From CAYXSX01 sp964467925 (GTDB taxonomy: Bacteria; Pseudomonadota; Alphaproteobacteria; Micavibrionales; Micavibrionaceae), in the NCBI GenBank assembly GCA_964467925.1, contig CAYXSX010000001.1, forward strand, positions 310,001 to 374,000: 64,000 nt of DNA, read 5' to 3'. This document shows positions 55,349 to 62,301 of the stretch, piece after piece (the first letter of the stretch is position 1; the number at the start of each line of letters is the position of its first letter). The notes beneath the pieces are model-generated. The model did not search any database and was not told the origin of the DNA. It saw nothing but the letters and a program-made list of their open reading frames with translations. The translations under genes and the position numbers were made by a program.

Positions 55349-55474
55349 TTAGGCAGCACCCGCAAGCTTGAGCACAGCCATCACCACGGTCACCAGCGTG
55401 CCGTGAAAAATGAAGAACCCGATGGATTCTTTGAGTGTACGTTTCTTGGAAAAATCGAATAAATCGTTGAACAT
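55349..55474 (-). CDS. Very small membrane protein, 41 aa
   Basis: A 41-residue frame: FNDLFDFSKKRTLKESIGFF, then a hydrophobic helix (TLVTVVMAVLKLAGAA). Its pattern (MF, about ten residues, then a Ser/charged-IGFF motif and a helix) resembles the N-terminus of the protein at 55697-56050, which reads SITGAIGFFLFYTVLAVGL. This similarity supports a real gene. Confidence 0.55.
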   Translation of the reverse strand: MFNDLFDFSKKRTLKESIGFFIFHGTLVTVVMAVLKLAGAA

Positions 55475-55562
55475 GGCCCTGCCCTTTACGCTGTAAGTCT
55501 TGGAATACCTAGTGTTCTAGACGAGACAACGCGAAAAGGTCAAGCTTTTTATCGATATTAGC

Positions 55563-55632
55563 GTCATCCCTGCGCAGGCAGGTATCCATTCGGGATAAAG
55601 GCGGAATAGATTCCAGCTTTCGCTGGAATGAC
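55563..55632. repeat. Interspersed palindromic repeat (GTCATCCCTGC/GGAATGAC type)
   Basis: Starts GTCATCCCTGCGC and ends CTTTCGCTGGAATGAC; centre ATTCGGGATAAAGG is asymmetrical. It lies between two minus-strand genes. Confidence 0.7.
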
Positions 55633-55641
55633 GAGGAGGCA

Positions 55642-55671
55642 ATAAAAAGCCGGGGCGAATGCGCCCCGGCT
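55642..55671 (-). terminator. Rho-independent terminator of the gene at 55697-56050
   Basis: Perfect 10-bp stem AGCCGGGGCG/CGCCCCGGCT with 4-nt loop. On the minus strand it is followed by TTTTTATT. It stands about 25 bp after the stop codon. Confidence 0.9.
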
Positions 55672-55696
55672 CTTCTTTATTTATGCTTACGCGTGG

Positions 55697-56050
55697 TTAT
55701 TTACCGACTGTTGTCAGGTAAGATACCACGACCATACCGACGAGAACGTCGACTGTATAGGCAAGGTAAACACCAACGATCGCAATAATCACGGACATGA
55801 GGTCACTTGTCAGCTTTTTGCTGGACAAGATCATGCTGGACAAAATCAACACCCAGCCGGTACCGATCAGCGTGTGCAGAGAGCCGCCATCAAAGAAGCT
55901 GCCTACCGTGCCGTCTATCAGTCCGAATACGGACATGTAGTGACCGAGGAATGTTGAAAGACCTACAGCCAGAACTGTGTAGAACAGGAAAAACCCGATA
56001 GCTCCGGTTATAGACCGTGATTGTGCAAGATTCGTAATATGTGTAAACAT
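55697..56050 (-). CDS. Small hypothetical membrane protein, 117 aa
   Basis: 117 residues from ATG 56050, which has AAGGAG upstream; the frame is open to 56071. Three hydrophobic helices: GAIGFFLFYTVLAVGLSTFL, LIGTGWVLILSSMIL and VIIAIVGVYLAYTVDVLVG. No family recognised. It ends at a strong intrinsic terminator, so it is a single-gene or last-gene unit. Confidence 0.75.
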   Translation of the reverse strand: MFTHITNLAQSRSITGAIGFFLFYTVLAVGLSTFLGHYMSVFGLIDGTVGSFFDGGSLHTLIGTGWVLILSSMILSSKKLTSDLMSVIIAIVGVYLAYTVDVLVGMVVVSYLTTVGK

Positions 56051-56116
56051 AGTAGTCTCCTTTCGTTGCACGTTTTTGTCCTACCGCACCACCATGGTGC
56101 GATCGGTGTCCCTCCC

Positions 56117-56761
56117 TTATTGATCCACCAACTCGGTGTCCCAGTAGAGGAAATCCCCCCAACTTTCGTGTAGGAAATTCGGCGGGAAACTGCGGCCCTG
56201 CTCCTGCAGCTCGTACACAGACGGAGCGCGAGGTTCGCGGCAGGGATACATATTCACTTCATGGGGCATAAAATTGCCCTTCTTCGTATTACAAGACCGG
56301 CAGGAGGCGACAATATTGTCCCATACTGTTCTTCCGCCGCGTGAACGGGGAATGACATGGTCGAATGTCAGCTCGTGCGTTTTAAAACCTGTGGCGCAGT
56401 ACTGGCACGTCCAGTGATCGCGCAGGAACACGTTAAACCGCGTAAAGACCGGGTTGCGTGAAACCGATACATAATCCTTCAGGGCCAGCACGCTCGGCAG
56501 TTTCATCTCGAAACTCGGCGAATGCACGGTGCGGTCATATTCCGATATGACGGTCACGCTATCTCTAAAAATGGCCTTAACAGCTTCCTGCCAAGGCCAT
56601 ATTGATAGCGGGAAATAACTTAGAGGTCTGTAATCCGCATTCAGTATCAAAGCCGGGCACCTTTCCAATGGTCTAATCTCTCTTGCTCTTGTCTCCGGCG
56701 GCATGGGCATTTCATAAACCTGGCCGCTTCTAATCTCGTCAATTACGATGTCGGTCTCCAT
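56117..56761 (-). CDS. HNH endonuclease family protein
   Basis: A 214-residue protein. The HNH motif spans CQYCATGFKTHELTFDHVIP with paired Cys and the catalytic His, then RSRGGRTVWDNIVASCRSCN with the Asn and second Cys pair. The N-terminal part (ALILNADYRPLSYFPLSIWP) is the conserved lead of this alphaproteobacterial HNH group. Cellular role is uncertain; usually chromosomal rather than mobile. An ATG at 56761 is used. Confidence 0.9.
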   Translation of the reverse strand: METDIVIDEIRSGQVYEMPMPPETRAREIRPLERCPALILNADYRPLSYFPLSIWPWQEAVKAIFRDSVTVISEYDRTVHSPSFEMKLPSVLALKDYVSVSRNPVFTRFNVFLRDHWTCQYCATGFKTHELTFDHVIPRSRGGRTVWDNIVASCRSCNTKKGNFMPHEVNMYPCREPRAPSVYELQEQGRSFPPNFLHESWGDFLYWDTELVDQ

Positions 56762-56944
56762 TAATCGTAGTCTCCTTCGTTGTCCGTTGCGTGACAGATG
56801 GGAAATACCTTGGGAAAATACTTCCGCGAATCTACAATTTCAGTATATCACGAAAAGCGGAATTTTCTGCGTGAAACCAAGGGTTTCGTTGCTGCAGAGT
56901 AGCAATTTCCGCGGCGCGAAAAGCGTACGTTAATAAATTTTTTG

Positions 56945-56976
56945 TAATAATATTGCGCACTTAAGCAATATTATTA
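56945..56976. promoter_or_regulatory. AT-rich 12-bp inverted repeat
   Basis: Arms TAATAATATTGC and GCAATATTATTA are separated by GCACTTAA. It could be an operator for a dimeric regulator or for the divergent HNH gene. It lacks a T-tract, so it is not a standard terminator. Confidence 0.45.
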
Positions 56977-57111
56977 ACCCCCTTGTTAAGAATTTGTGCA
57001 GCGCATTATTTTTCCGGATTTTTATGTCGAATCTAGTTGACGATTTGGTGAAAGAAGTCGTTTTAAGGCGTTTTTATACAAGGGATAAACAATGGTGCGC
57101 AGAAAAGAAAA

Positions 57112-57146
57112 ATGGCGGTCACGCCCCTGACCGCCATCTTCTTTTT
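57112..57146 (+). terminator. Intrinsic terminator without an obvious upstream gene
   Basis: Perfect 10-bp stem ATGGCGGTCA/TGACCGCCAT with a 6-nt loop, followed by CTTCTTTTT. A-rich DNA on the other side makes it potentially bidirectional. No protein gene ends just upstream on the plus strand, which leaves room for a small RNA. Confidence 0.75.
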
Positions 57147-57350
57147 AGTTGATTAAAGGATCAACTACCCTGCCCTCTTTATTTTGTCCCTCGATGTGCT
57201 GCCCTCATCGCTGGCTCTTTCGTCTATGTGCCGGCCTTGTTAGCCTTATCTTTCCGTGTTCGTAAGAAAACAAACAATCTATCTAAAATTTTATCTAAAT
57301 TTGATTAAAAGTAAGTTAACATAATCACGGACGGCGAGGGTTGTATTTTT

Positions 57351-57517
57351 TTAACACGGAGGGCGCGGAGAACACGGATATTTTTTGTTTTCGTCCTCTC
57401 CCGGGCTCTCGCCTGGGCGAAGCTAAAGCTTCGCTTCGGCGTAGCCTGGTGTCCCGGGATCCATTCAACAGCTTGGCGAGATCCTTCGAAATGGATTCCG
57501 GCATACGCCGGAATGAC
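57351..57517. repeat. Repeat cluster: partial ACACGGAGG arm plus palindromic element
   Basis: TTAACACGGAGGGCGCGGAG at 57351 is the left outer arm seen again at 58266. It is followed by an inner palindrome around TGTCCCGGGATCCATTC and ending CCGGCATACGCCGGAATGAC. The right outer arm is missing. Confidence 0.65.
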
Positions 57518-57540
57518 GGCCACAGGATTAAACAAATCCT

Positions 57541-58215
57541 TCAGTACAAAACCGACTTCATAAACGCTAACCCGCTATCTATGCCCATATCGTCTATGCT
57601 GTGAGGCAGACCGGGGGTGGTATGGCCGGAGACGTCAAAACCAGCCTTTTCTAGCGTTTTCCGGGCGTCATGCCACGCCGATACGGGAACCACGTCATCC
57701 GCCTCGCCGTGAATAAGGTGAACGGGCGGCTTGTTAAACGCCTCTTCCCCGCCTTCCAAAAGCTCCTCTCCCCCTACCAGCGCGCCGGAATAGCCCAAAA
57801 CACCCGCAATTTCATGCGAAAGCCGCGGCGCGGTATAAAGGCTCATCATCGTGCCTTGCGAAAACCCACATAGAACGAGATTTTCAGGGGAAATCGCGTA
57901 TTTTTTAAGCTGCGCCTCTATGAATTCCTTCAAAATGGGAAAAGCGGCCTCTACGCCCGCCAGAATGCTTTGCGGGTCGCGGCTTTGCAGGCTGAACCAC
58001 TGATAGGAATTGGGGTAGCCGGGCGGCACCATATCGCAAACAAAGGGCGCATCCGGCGAAACAAAGGTCGTTTGAGGCAAATCCATCGCCCACATCGGGG
58101 CAAGGGAAATAAGGTCCTGCCCGTTCGATCCCAGACCGTGCAGCAGGATCACGAGGCTTTTTGTTTCTTCCTTGGCGGGGAATTCGTAGACGTTTTCGAT
58201 TTTTCCGTTGGTCAT
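57541..58215 (-). CDS. Carboxylesterase/phospholipase family alpha/beta hydrolase
   Basis: 224 residues from ATG 58215. Serine-hydrolase motifs: oxyanion-side LLHGLGSNGQDLI, nucleophile elbow GFSQGTMMS, Asp in HGEADDVVPVSA and the final His in GLPHSIDD. This matches the small phospholipase/carboxylesterase family (YitV/EstB-like) that hydrolyses short acyl esters. Length is typical. Confidence 0.92.
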   Translation of the reverse strand: MTNGKIENVYEFPAKEETKSLVILLHGLGSNGQDLISLAPMWAMDLPQTTFVSPDAPFVCDMVPPGYPNSYQWFSLQSRDPQSILAGVEAAFPILKEFIEAQLKKYAISPENLVLCGFSQGTMMSLYTAPRLSHEIAGVLGYSGALVGGEELLEGGEEAFNKPPVHLIHGEADDVVPVSAWHDARKTLEKAGFDVSGHTTPGLPHSIDDMGIDSGLAFMKSVLY

Positions 58216-58265
58216 GAGGGCCAGTAATAGCAAACCAGCATCCCGAAGGCCAGACCGCTTTTTTA

Positions 58266-58430
58266 TAACACGGAGGGCACGGAGATCACGGAGGTTTTTT
58301 TATTTGTCATCCCGGGCATGTCCCGGGATCCATTTCTCCGTCTGGCGTGATGTTGAGGAATGGATTCCGGCATCCGCCGGAATGACGATATTTTTTATCT
58401 CCGTGTCCTCCGTGAACTCCGTGTTTAAAA
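58266..58430. repeat. Nested repeat: GTCAT-type element inside an ACACGGAGG palindrome
   Basis: Outer arms ATAACACGGAGGGCACGGAG (58266) and CCTCCGTGAACTCCGTGTT (to about 58426). The inner element 58306-58386 starts GTCATCCCGGGCATGTCCC and ends CATCCGCCGGAATGAC. The outer palindrome would be nearly continuous if the inner element were removed. Confidence 0.8.
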
Positions 58431-58472
58431 ACCCTATAAAACCGTGGTACGATGTCGCAGGAAGAGACAAAA

Positions 58473-58787
58473 ATGAAATACGATTTACTCCATATTCAGG
58501 GAAAACCCTATGTTCTGGTGCCTTTGCACGATTACCGCGACCTTGTGGGCTCGGGCGGCGGGGATAACCTGCCTGACGATGTGCTGGACCGCATCACAGC
58601 GCGGGAGGAGCACCCGATCAAAATCCTGCGCAAACATCATGGCATGACACAGCAGGCGCTGGCGAAAGCGGCGCATATTTCACGCCCCTATCTGACAGAG
58701 ATCGAGACAGGCAAAAAAGACGGCTCGGTCCGCGCGCTCAAGGCTATTGCCGATGTGTTTGGGGTCAGTGTCGGGTTGGTGACTTGA
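58473..58787 (+). CDS. XRE-family helix-turn-helix protein
   Basis: 104 residues from ATG 58473, with AGGAAGAGA upstream. A short N-terminal strand-rich section (YDLLHIQGKPYVLVPLHDYR) is followed by a Cro/CI helix-turn-helix (LRKHHGMTQQALAKAAHIS; RPYLTEIETGKKDGSVRAL). The layout is that of antitoxin-type regulators, but no toxin gene is adjacent. Likely a small transcriptional repressor. Confidence 0.85.
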   Translation: MKYDLLHIQGKPYVLVPLHDYRDLVGSGGGDNLPDDVLDRITAREEHPIKILRKHHGMTQQALAKAAHISRPYLTEIETGKKDGSVRALKAIADVFGVSVGLVT

Positions 58788-58797
58788 AAAAGAATTT

Positions 58798-58942
58798 ACC
58801 ACTAAGGACGCAAAGACACTAAGAAGTCGTCATTCCGGCGCATGCCGGAATCCATTTCGAAGGATCTCGCCAAGCGGATGAATGGATCCCTGCCTTCGCA
58901 GGGATGACAACAATATAAAACTTGGCGTTCTTGGCGGTTAAA
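58798..58942. repeat. Nested repeat: GTCAT-type element inside an ACCACTAAGG palindrome
   Basis: Outer arms TACCACTAAGGACGCAAAG (58798) and CTTGGCGTTCTTGGCGGTTA (to 58942). The inner element 58830-58908 starts GTCATTCCGGCGC and ends CGCAGGGATGAC. The right outer arm provides the stop codon of the next gene. Confidence 0.8.
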
Positions 58943-59750
58943 CCTTATATTCCCGGTCATGTTTTAACGCCGGAATGGCGTCGCGGGCCTTGGTGACTTC
59001 CTCAAGGTGAATATCGGCAAGAATAATGCCGGGACCGCTTTCGCTGCGCTGCGCCAGAATATCACCCCACGGCCCGACAATCATCGAATGACCGTAGGTA
59101 TTACGCGCGCCCGCATGCCCGCCACTTTGCGCAGGCGCCAGCACGAAGGAACCGGTTTCAATGGCGCGGGCGCGGAGCAGAACCTCCCAATGCGCGCGGC
59201 CCGTGGGCACGGTGAAGGCGGCGGGAATGGTCAGGATTTGCGCACCCGCCTTGGCCAGATCGCGGTAAAGATGGGGGAAACGCAAATCGTAACACACGCT
59301 CATACCGATGGCGGCTTGCGGCGTTTCGGCTATGACGGCCCGGTCACCAGCGGAAAAAACCCTGCTTTCGCGATGGCTTTCGCCGCTGGGAAGATCGACG
59401 TCGTAAAGATGGATTTTATCATAGGTGGCGAGGATTTCACCGCCCGCGGAAAAAAGAAAGCTGCGGTTGGCGATTTTATCCTTATCCACCCGTACGCACA
59501 TGGAACCGATCAGAAGGGTCACCGATAATTCTTTGGCCAAGGCAGCAAAAAACGGAACGCCGGGGTGATCGTCCTGACCGAAAACCTGATCCAGTTTCTC
59601 GGCGCGGTTGGAAATAACCTGATCGGTGATTTCGGGCGTTGCGATGAGCTGCGCCCCCTGCCCCGCGGCCTCGCGGATTAACGCGGTGGCGGCATCCAGA
59701 TTGGCCTGAACATCCGGGCCGCTATCGAGCTGTATGCAGGCAGCTTTCAT
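58938..59750 (-). CDS. Carbon-nitrogen hydrolase (nitrilase superfamily)
   Basis: A 270-residue amidase. Catalytic triad visible: Glu in ATPEITDQV, Lys in YDKIHLYDVD and Cys in GMSVCYDLRFPHLY. It resembles the Nit/YafV/YbeM group that removes amide groups from damaged metabolites such as deaminated glutathione. Next to grxC, a usual alphaproteobacterial arrangement that fits a glutathione link. Its TAA lies within the outer arm of a repeat. Confidence 0.92.
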   Translation of the reverse strand: MKAACIQLDSGPDVQANLDAATALIREAAGQGAQLIATPEITDQVISNRAEKLDQVFGQDDHPGVPFFAALAKELSVTLLIGSMCVRVDKDKIANRSFLFSAGGEILATYDKIHLYDVDLPSGESHRESRVFSAGDRAVIAETPQAAIGMSVCYDLRFPHLYRDLAKAGAQILTIPAAFTVPTGRAHWEVLLRARAIETGSFVLAPAQSGGHAGARNTYGHSMIVGPWGDILAQRSESGPGIILADIHLEEVTKARDAIPALKHDREYKV

Positions 59751-59755
59751 ATTCT

Positions 59756-60013
59756 TTACTTCCCGAGCAGTCCATCAAGCTCGCCCTTTTTATCCAGCGC
59801 ATGAATATCGTCGCATCCGCCGATATGTTTATCGTCGATAAAAATTTGCGGAACGGATTTCGGCCCGCCCGTACGTTCGACCATTTTCGCCCGTGCGGCG
59901 TCATCGCCGGTAATATCGTATTTATCGTATTTTACTCCCTTGGAATCGAGGAGCGCCAAGGCGCGCATACAATAGGGGCAGGTATTCCAGATATAAATTT
60001 CAACTTTCGCCAT
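59756..60013 (-). CDS. grxC: Glutaredoxin 3
   Basis: An 85-residue dithiol glutaredoxin with active site NTCPYCMRAL, the cis-Pro motif SVPQIFID and the glutathione-binding GGCDDIHAL. Reduces disulfides using glutathione. It precedes the nitrilase-family gene by only five bases, so the two form an operon. Confidence 0.95.
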   Translation of the reverse strand: MAKVEIYIWNTCPYCMRALALLDSKGVKYDKYDITGDDAARAKMVERTGGPKSVPQIFIDDKHIGGCDDIHALDKKGELDGLLGK

Positions 60014-60064
60014 TAATGATGTTCTCCTGTTTTCAAGACATCAAAAAAGAATATAGTACAGGGC

Positions 60065-61294
60065 ATGGGAAAGAAAAACAAAAGCGATGTTTTGATTATC
60101 GGCGGCGGCGCGGCAGGGCTCGCGCTTGCGTTGATACTGGCCGAAACGGGGCTGGCGGTGGATGTGGTGGACCCGCAAAAACCTGCGCCTTTCTCCAAAA
60201 CCCCGGTGGGCGGACGCACCGTGGCGCTGATGAACAGCTCGCTGAATATTCTTAAAGCCGCGAATATCTGGAGCCGGATGGAGGATTTAAGCGCCCCTTT
60301 GCGGGTAATGCGCATCGTCGATGACAGCGTCTCCGGCCTTGCTCCGGTCGTGAGCAATTTCGATTCCGCAGCCATCGGCCTTGCGCAATACGGGTTCAAC
60401 CTTCCTGCCGGATACTTACGCGCCGCGCTATATGAGGAAGCGCAAAAGCGTAAGAACATCACATTGCATGTTCCGGCAAAACTCGAGAGTTACAGCCATG
60501 AGGGCGCGCATATCACCGCCGTTCTGGAGGGCCGAAAAGAGATAAATACGCGGCTTTTGGTCGGCGCGGACGGGCGCACCAGCCGTGTGCGGGAGATTGC
60601 GGGCATAAAAACATGGAGCAAAAAATACGGCCAGAGCGCCGTTACCTGCCTGATCAATCATTCGCGCAGCCATCAAAATATTGCGCATGAATTTCACCGC
60701 CCCGGCGGGCCGCTGGCCTTCGTGCCCCTGCCCGGCAATCAATCAAGCGTGGTGTGGGTGGAAAAAACGGAAGATGCCAATGCGCTGATGGCGCTCTCAC
60801 CTGACGGTTTTATTGCCGCGCTGCAGGAAGCCAGCAACGATGTTCTGGGCGGCATGACGCTGGAGGCCGCGCCCGAATGTTGGCCGCTCGGCGCGCTGCG
60901 GGCGAAGAAGCTGACGGGCCCGCGCATGGCGCTGATGGCCGAGGCGGCGCATGTCATGTCGCCGATTACGGCGCAGGGGCTGAACCTTTCCCTGCGCGAT
61001 GTCGCCGCGCTGGCCGAAAGCATCGCCGATGGCTTACGGCTGGGTCTGGATATCGGCTCGAACGCGGTGCTGGAGAATTACGCAAGGCGGCGCGAGGTCG
61101 ATATCCGTTCGCGCATGGCCGGGGTTGATGGCATGAATAGTTTTGTCAGCACTGATATTTTAGGTGTGAAGCAAATTCGCCGCGCGGGGTTGATGGCGCT
61201 CGATAAAATCACGCCGCTGAAAAATTTCGTCATGGAACAGGGCCTCGCTCCGCCGATAGATAAAGGAAGACTGGCGCGGGGGGAGGCGTTGTAA
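60065..61294 (+). CDS. FAD-dependent monooxygenase of the UbiH/UbiF family
   Basis: A 409-residue flavoprotein hydroxylase. The dinucleotide-binding start is VLIIGGGAAGLALALILAE (GxGxxG). The second FAD motif is GADGRTSRVREIAG. The third region reads ALMAEAAHVMSPITAQGLN, in place of the usual GDAAH. Family members hydroxylate the ubiquinone ring. Exact position (UbiH, UbiF or UbiL) cannot be decided from sequence alone. The loss of the Gly-Asp in the GDAAH motif is unusual. Confidence 0.85.
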   Translation: MGKKNKSDVLIIGGGAAGLALALILAETGLAVDVVDPQKPAPFSKTPVGGRTVALMNSSLNILKAANIWSRMEDLSAPLRVMRIVDDSVSGLAPVVSNFDSAAIGLAQYGFNLPAGYLRAALYEEAQKRKNITLHVPAKLESYSHEGAHITAVLEGRKEINTRLLVGADGRTSRVREIAGIKTWSKKYGQSAVTCLINHSRSHQNIAHEFHRPGGPLAFVPLPGNQSSVVWVEKTEDANALMALSPDGFIAALQEASNDVLGGMTLEAAPECWPLGALRAKKLTGPRMALMAEAAHVMSPITAQGLNLSLRDVAALAESIADGLRLGLDIGSNAVLENYARRREVDIRSRMAGVDGMNSFVSTDILGVKQIRRAGLMALDKITPLKNFVMEQGLAPPIDKGRLARGEAL

Positions 61295-61297
61295 GAA

Positions 61298-61359
61298 AGT
61301 TACAAGTTGCAAGATGAGGGTCGAAACTTCTTGTGACTTGTAACTTAGAACTTGTAACT
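61298..61359. repeat. Inverted repeat between convergent genes
   Basis: Arms AGTTACAAGTT (61298-61308) and AACTTGTAACT (61349-61359), with a further internal GACTTGTAACTT copy. It lies between the monooxygenase and comF stops and may act as a terminator for both. A third sequence class, distinct from the GTCAT elements. Confidence 0.6.
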
Positions 61360-62104
61360 ACTCCCCCTTCACCACGCGGGCGAGGGTGAGGACGGAGACA
61401 TCGGCGGCGCCCGCTTTTAATAAAACTTTCGTACATTCCTTCACAGTTGATCCGGTCGTATAAACATCGTCGATCAGAACGACCCTCGCGCCCTTGATGC
61501 GCTCTGCAAACCGCGGATTAAGCGCAAAGGCGCGGCGTACGTTTTTCGCTCGCTCATCGGCCTTTAAATGCCCCTGCGAGGGGGTGGAGCGAGTGCGGCG
61601 CAAGGCTTCGGACAAACAGGGAATTCCCGTTTCCCGCGCCAGAGACCGCGCGATCAAATCGGCCTGATTATAACGCCGCGCCAGCAAGCGGCGGTAATGC
61701 AGCGGCACGGGCACGAGAAAATCAGCATTCTTCAGCACTTCCCCGCCCGCGCGCATCAGCCACGGCGTGAACGAACCCGCCATGTGGATTTTATCGGCAT
61801 GTTTAAAACCGAGGATAAGCGAGCGGCTGGCATCGCCGTATTTCAGCGCAGCACGCGCGGCGCTATAGGGCGGCGGATCGGAAAGGCAGCCCAGACATTT
61901 CGTTTTTTCCTCCACAGAAAACTCAAAGGGGATACCGCAGGTTTCGCAAAGCGGCACGGAAATGAACTCCAGCGAGGCCCAGGCGGCGGGCGCCATCATC
62001 CCCTGACGGTCCACAAATTCTCCGCTAAGCGCGCAGCGCGGCGGCAGGATCACGTCCAGAGCCCGCTCCGCCAGAGCCGTAATTTGCCGTTGTATCGAGT
62101 TCAA
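61358..62104 (-). CDS. comF: ComF family phosphoribosyltransferase-like protein
   Basis: A 248-residue ComF. Zinc-finger-like Cys pairs at the N-terminus (PPRCALSGEF; LCETCGIPF; CLGCLSD), then the phosphoribosyltransferase fold with LVPVPLHYRRLLARRYNQAD and PRPP-binding loop VVLIDDVYTTGSTV. ComF proteins are linked to DNA uptake and replication restart. Neighbouring a divergent methyltransferase is typical in Alphaproteobacteria. Confidence 0.92.
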   Translation of the reverse strand: MNSIQRQITALAERALDVILPPRCALSGEFVDRQGMMAPAAWASLEFISVPLCETCGIPFEFSVEEKTKCLGCLSDPPPYSAARAALKYGDASRSLILGFKHADKIHMAGSFTPWLMRAGGEVLKNADFLVPVPLHYRRLLARRYNQADLIARSLARETGIPCLSEALRRTRSTPSQGHLKADERAKNVRRAFALNPRFAERIKGARVVLIDDVYTTGSTVKECTKVLLKAGAADVSVLTLARVVKGE

Positions 62105-62128
62105 TAAACCACCCCTCTTTTTAAACTG

Positions 62129-62206
62129 TCATTCTGAAGGGCTTTAGCCCTGAAGAATCTACTATACAAGCTTTGAGATCCTTCAGGGTAAACTCTTCAG
62201 GATGAC
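62129..62206. repeat. Interspersed palindromic repeat (GTCATTCTGAAGG type)
   Basis: Starts GTCATTCTGAAGGGC and ends CTCTTCAGGATGAC, with inner arms CCTGAAGAATCT and AGATCCTTCAGG. It lies in the divergent promoter region of comF and the methyltransferase gene. Confidence 0.85.
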
Positions 62207-62301
62207 AATTCTTGCTAACACCGGAGCTACTAAAAGTTTGCGAATTTTTCCAGAATTCTATATGTAATGTAACCGGATAAGTAGCACATTTGGGCTGAAA
62301 A

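Larger units (their letters stand above)
56762..57540. other. Long intergenic region with palindrome, terminator and repeats
   Basis: No convincing protein gene in 779 bp. It holds a 12-bp inverted repeat (56945-56976), an intrinsic terminator (57112-57146), a hairpin TAGTTGAT/ATCAACTA (57146-57167) and the repeat cluster at 57351-57517. A short frame at 57024 reads into the terminator and is probably not a gene. Confidence 0.5.

Noticed and set aside
57024..57149. Short plus-strand frame of about 41 codons before the terminator
   Set aside because: No ribosome-binding site, and it reads through the terminator stem; not protein-like.
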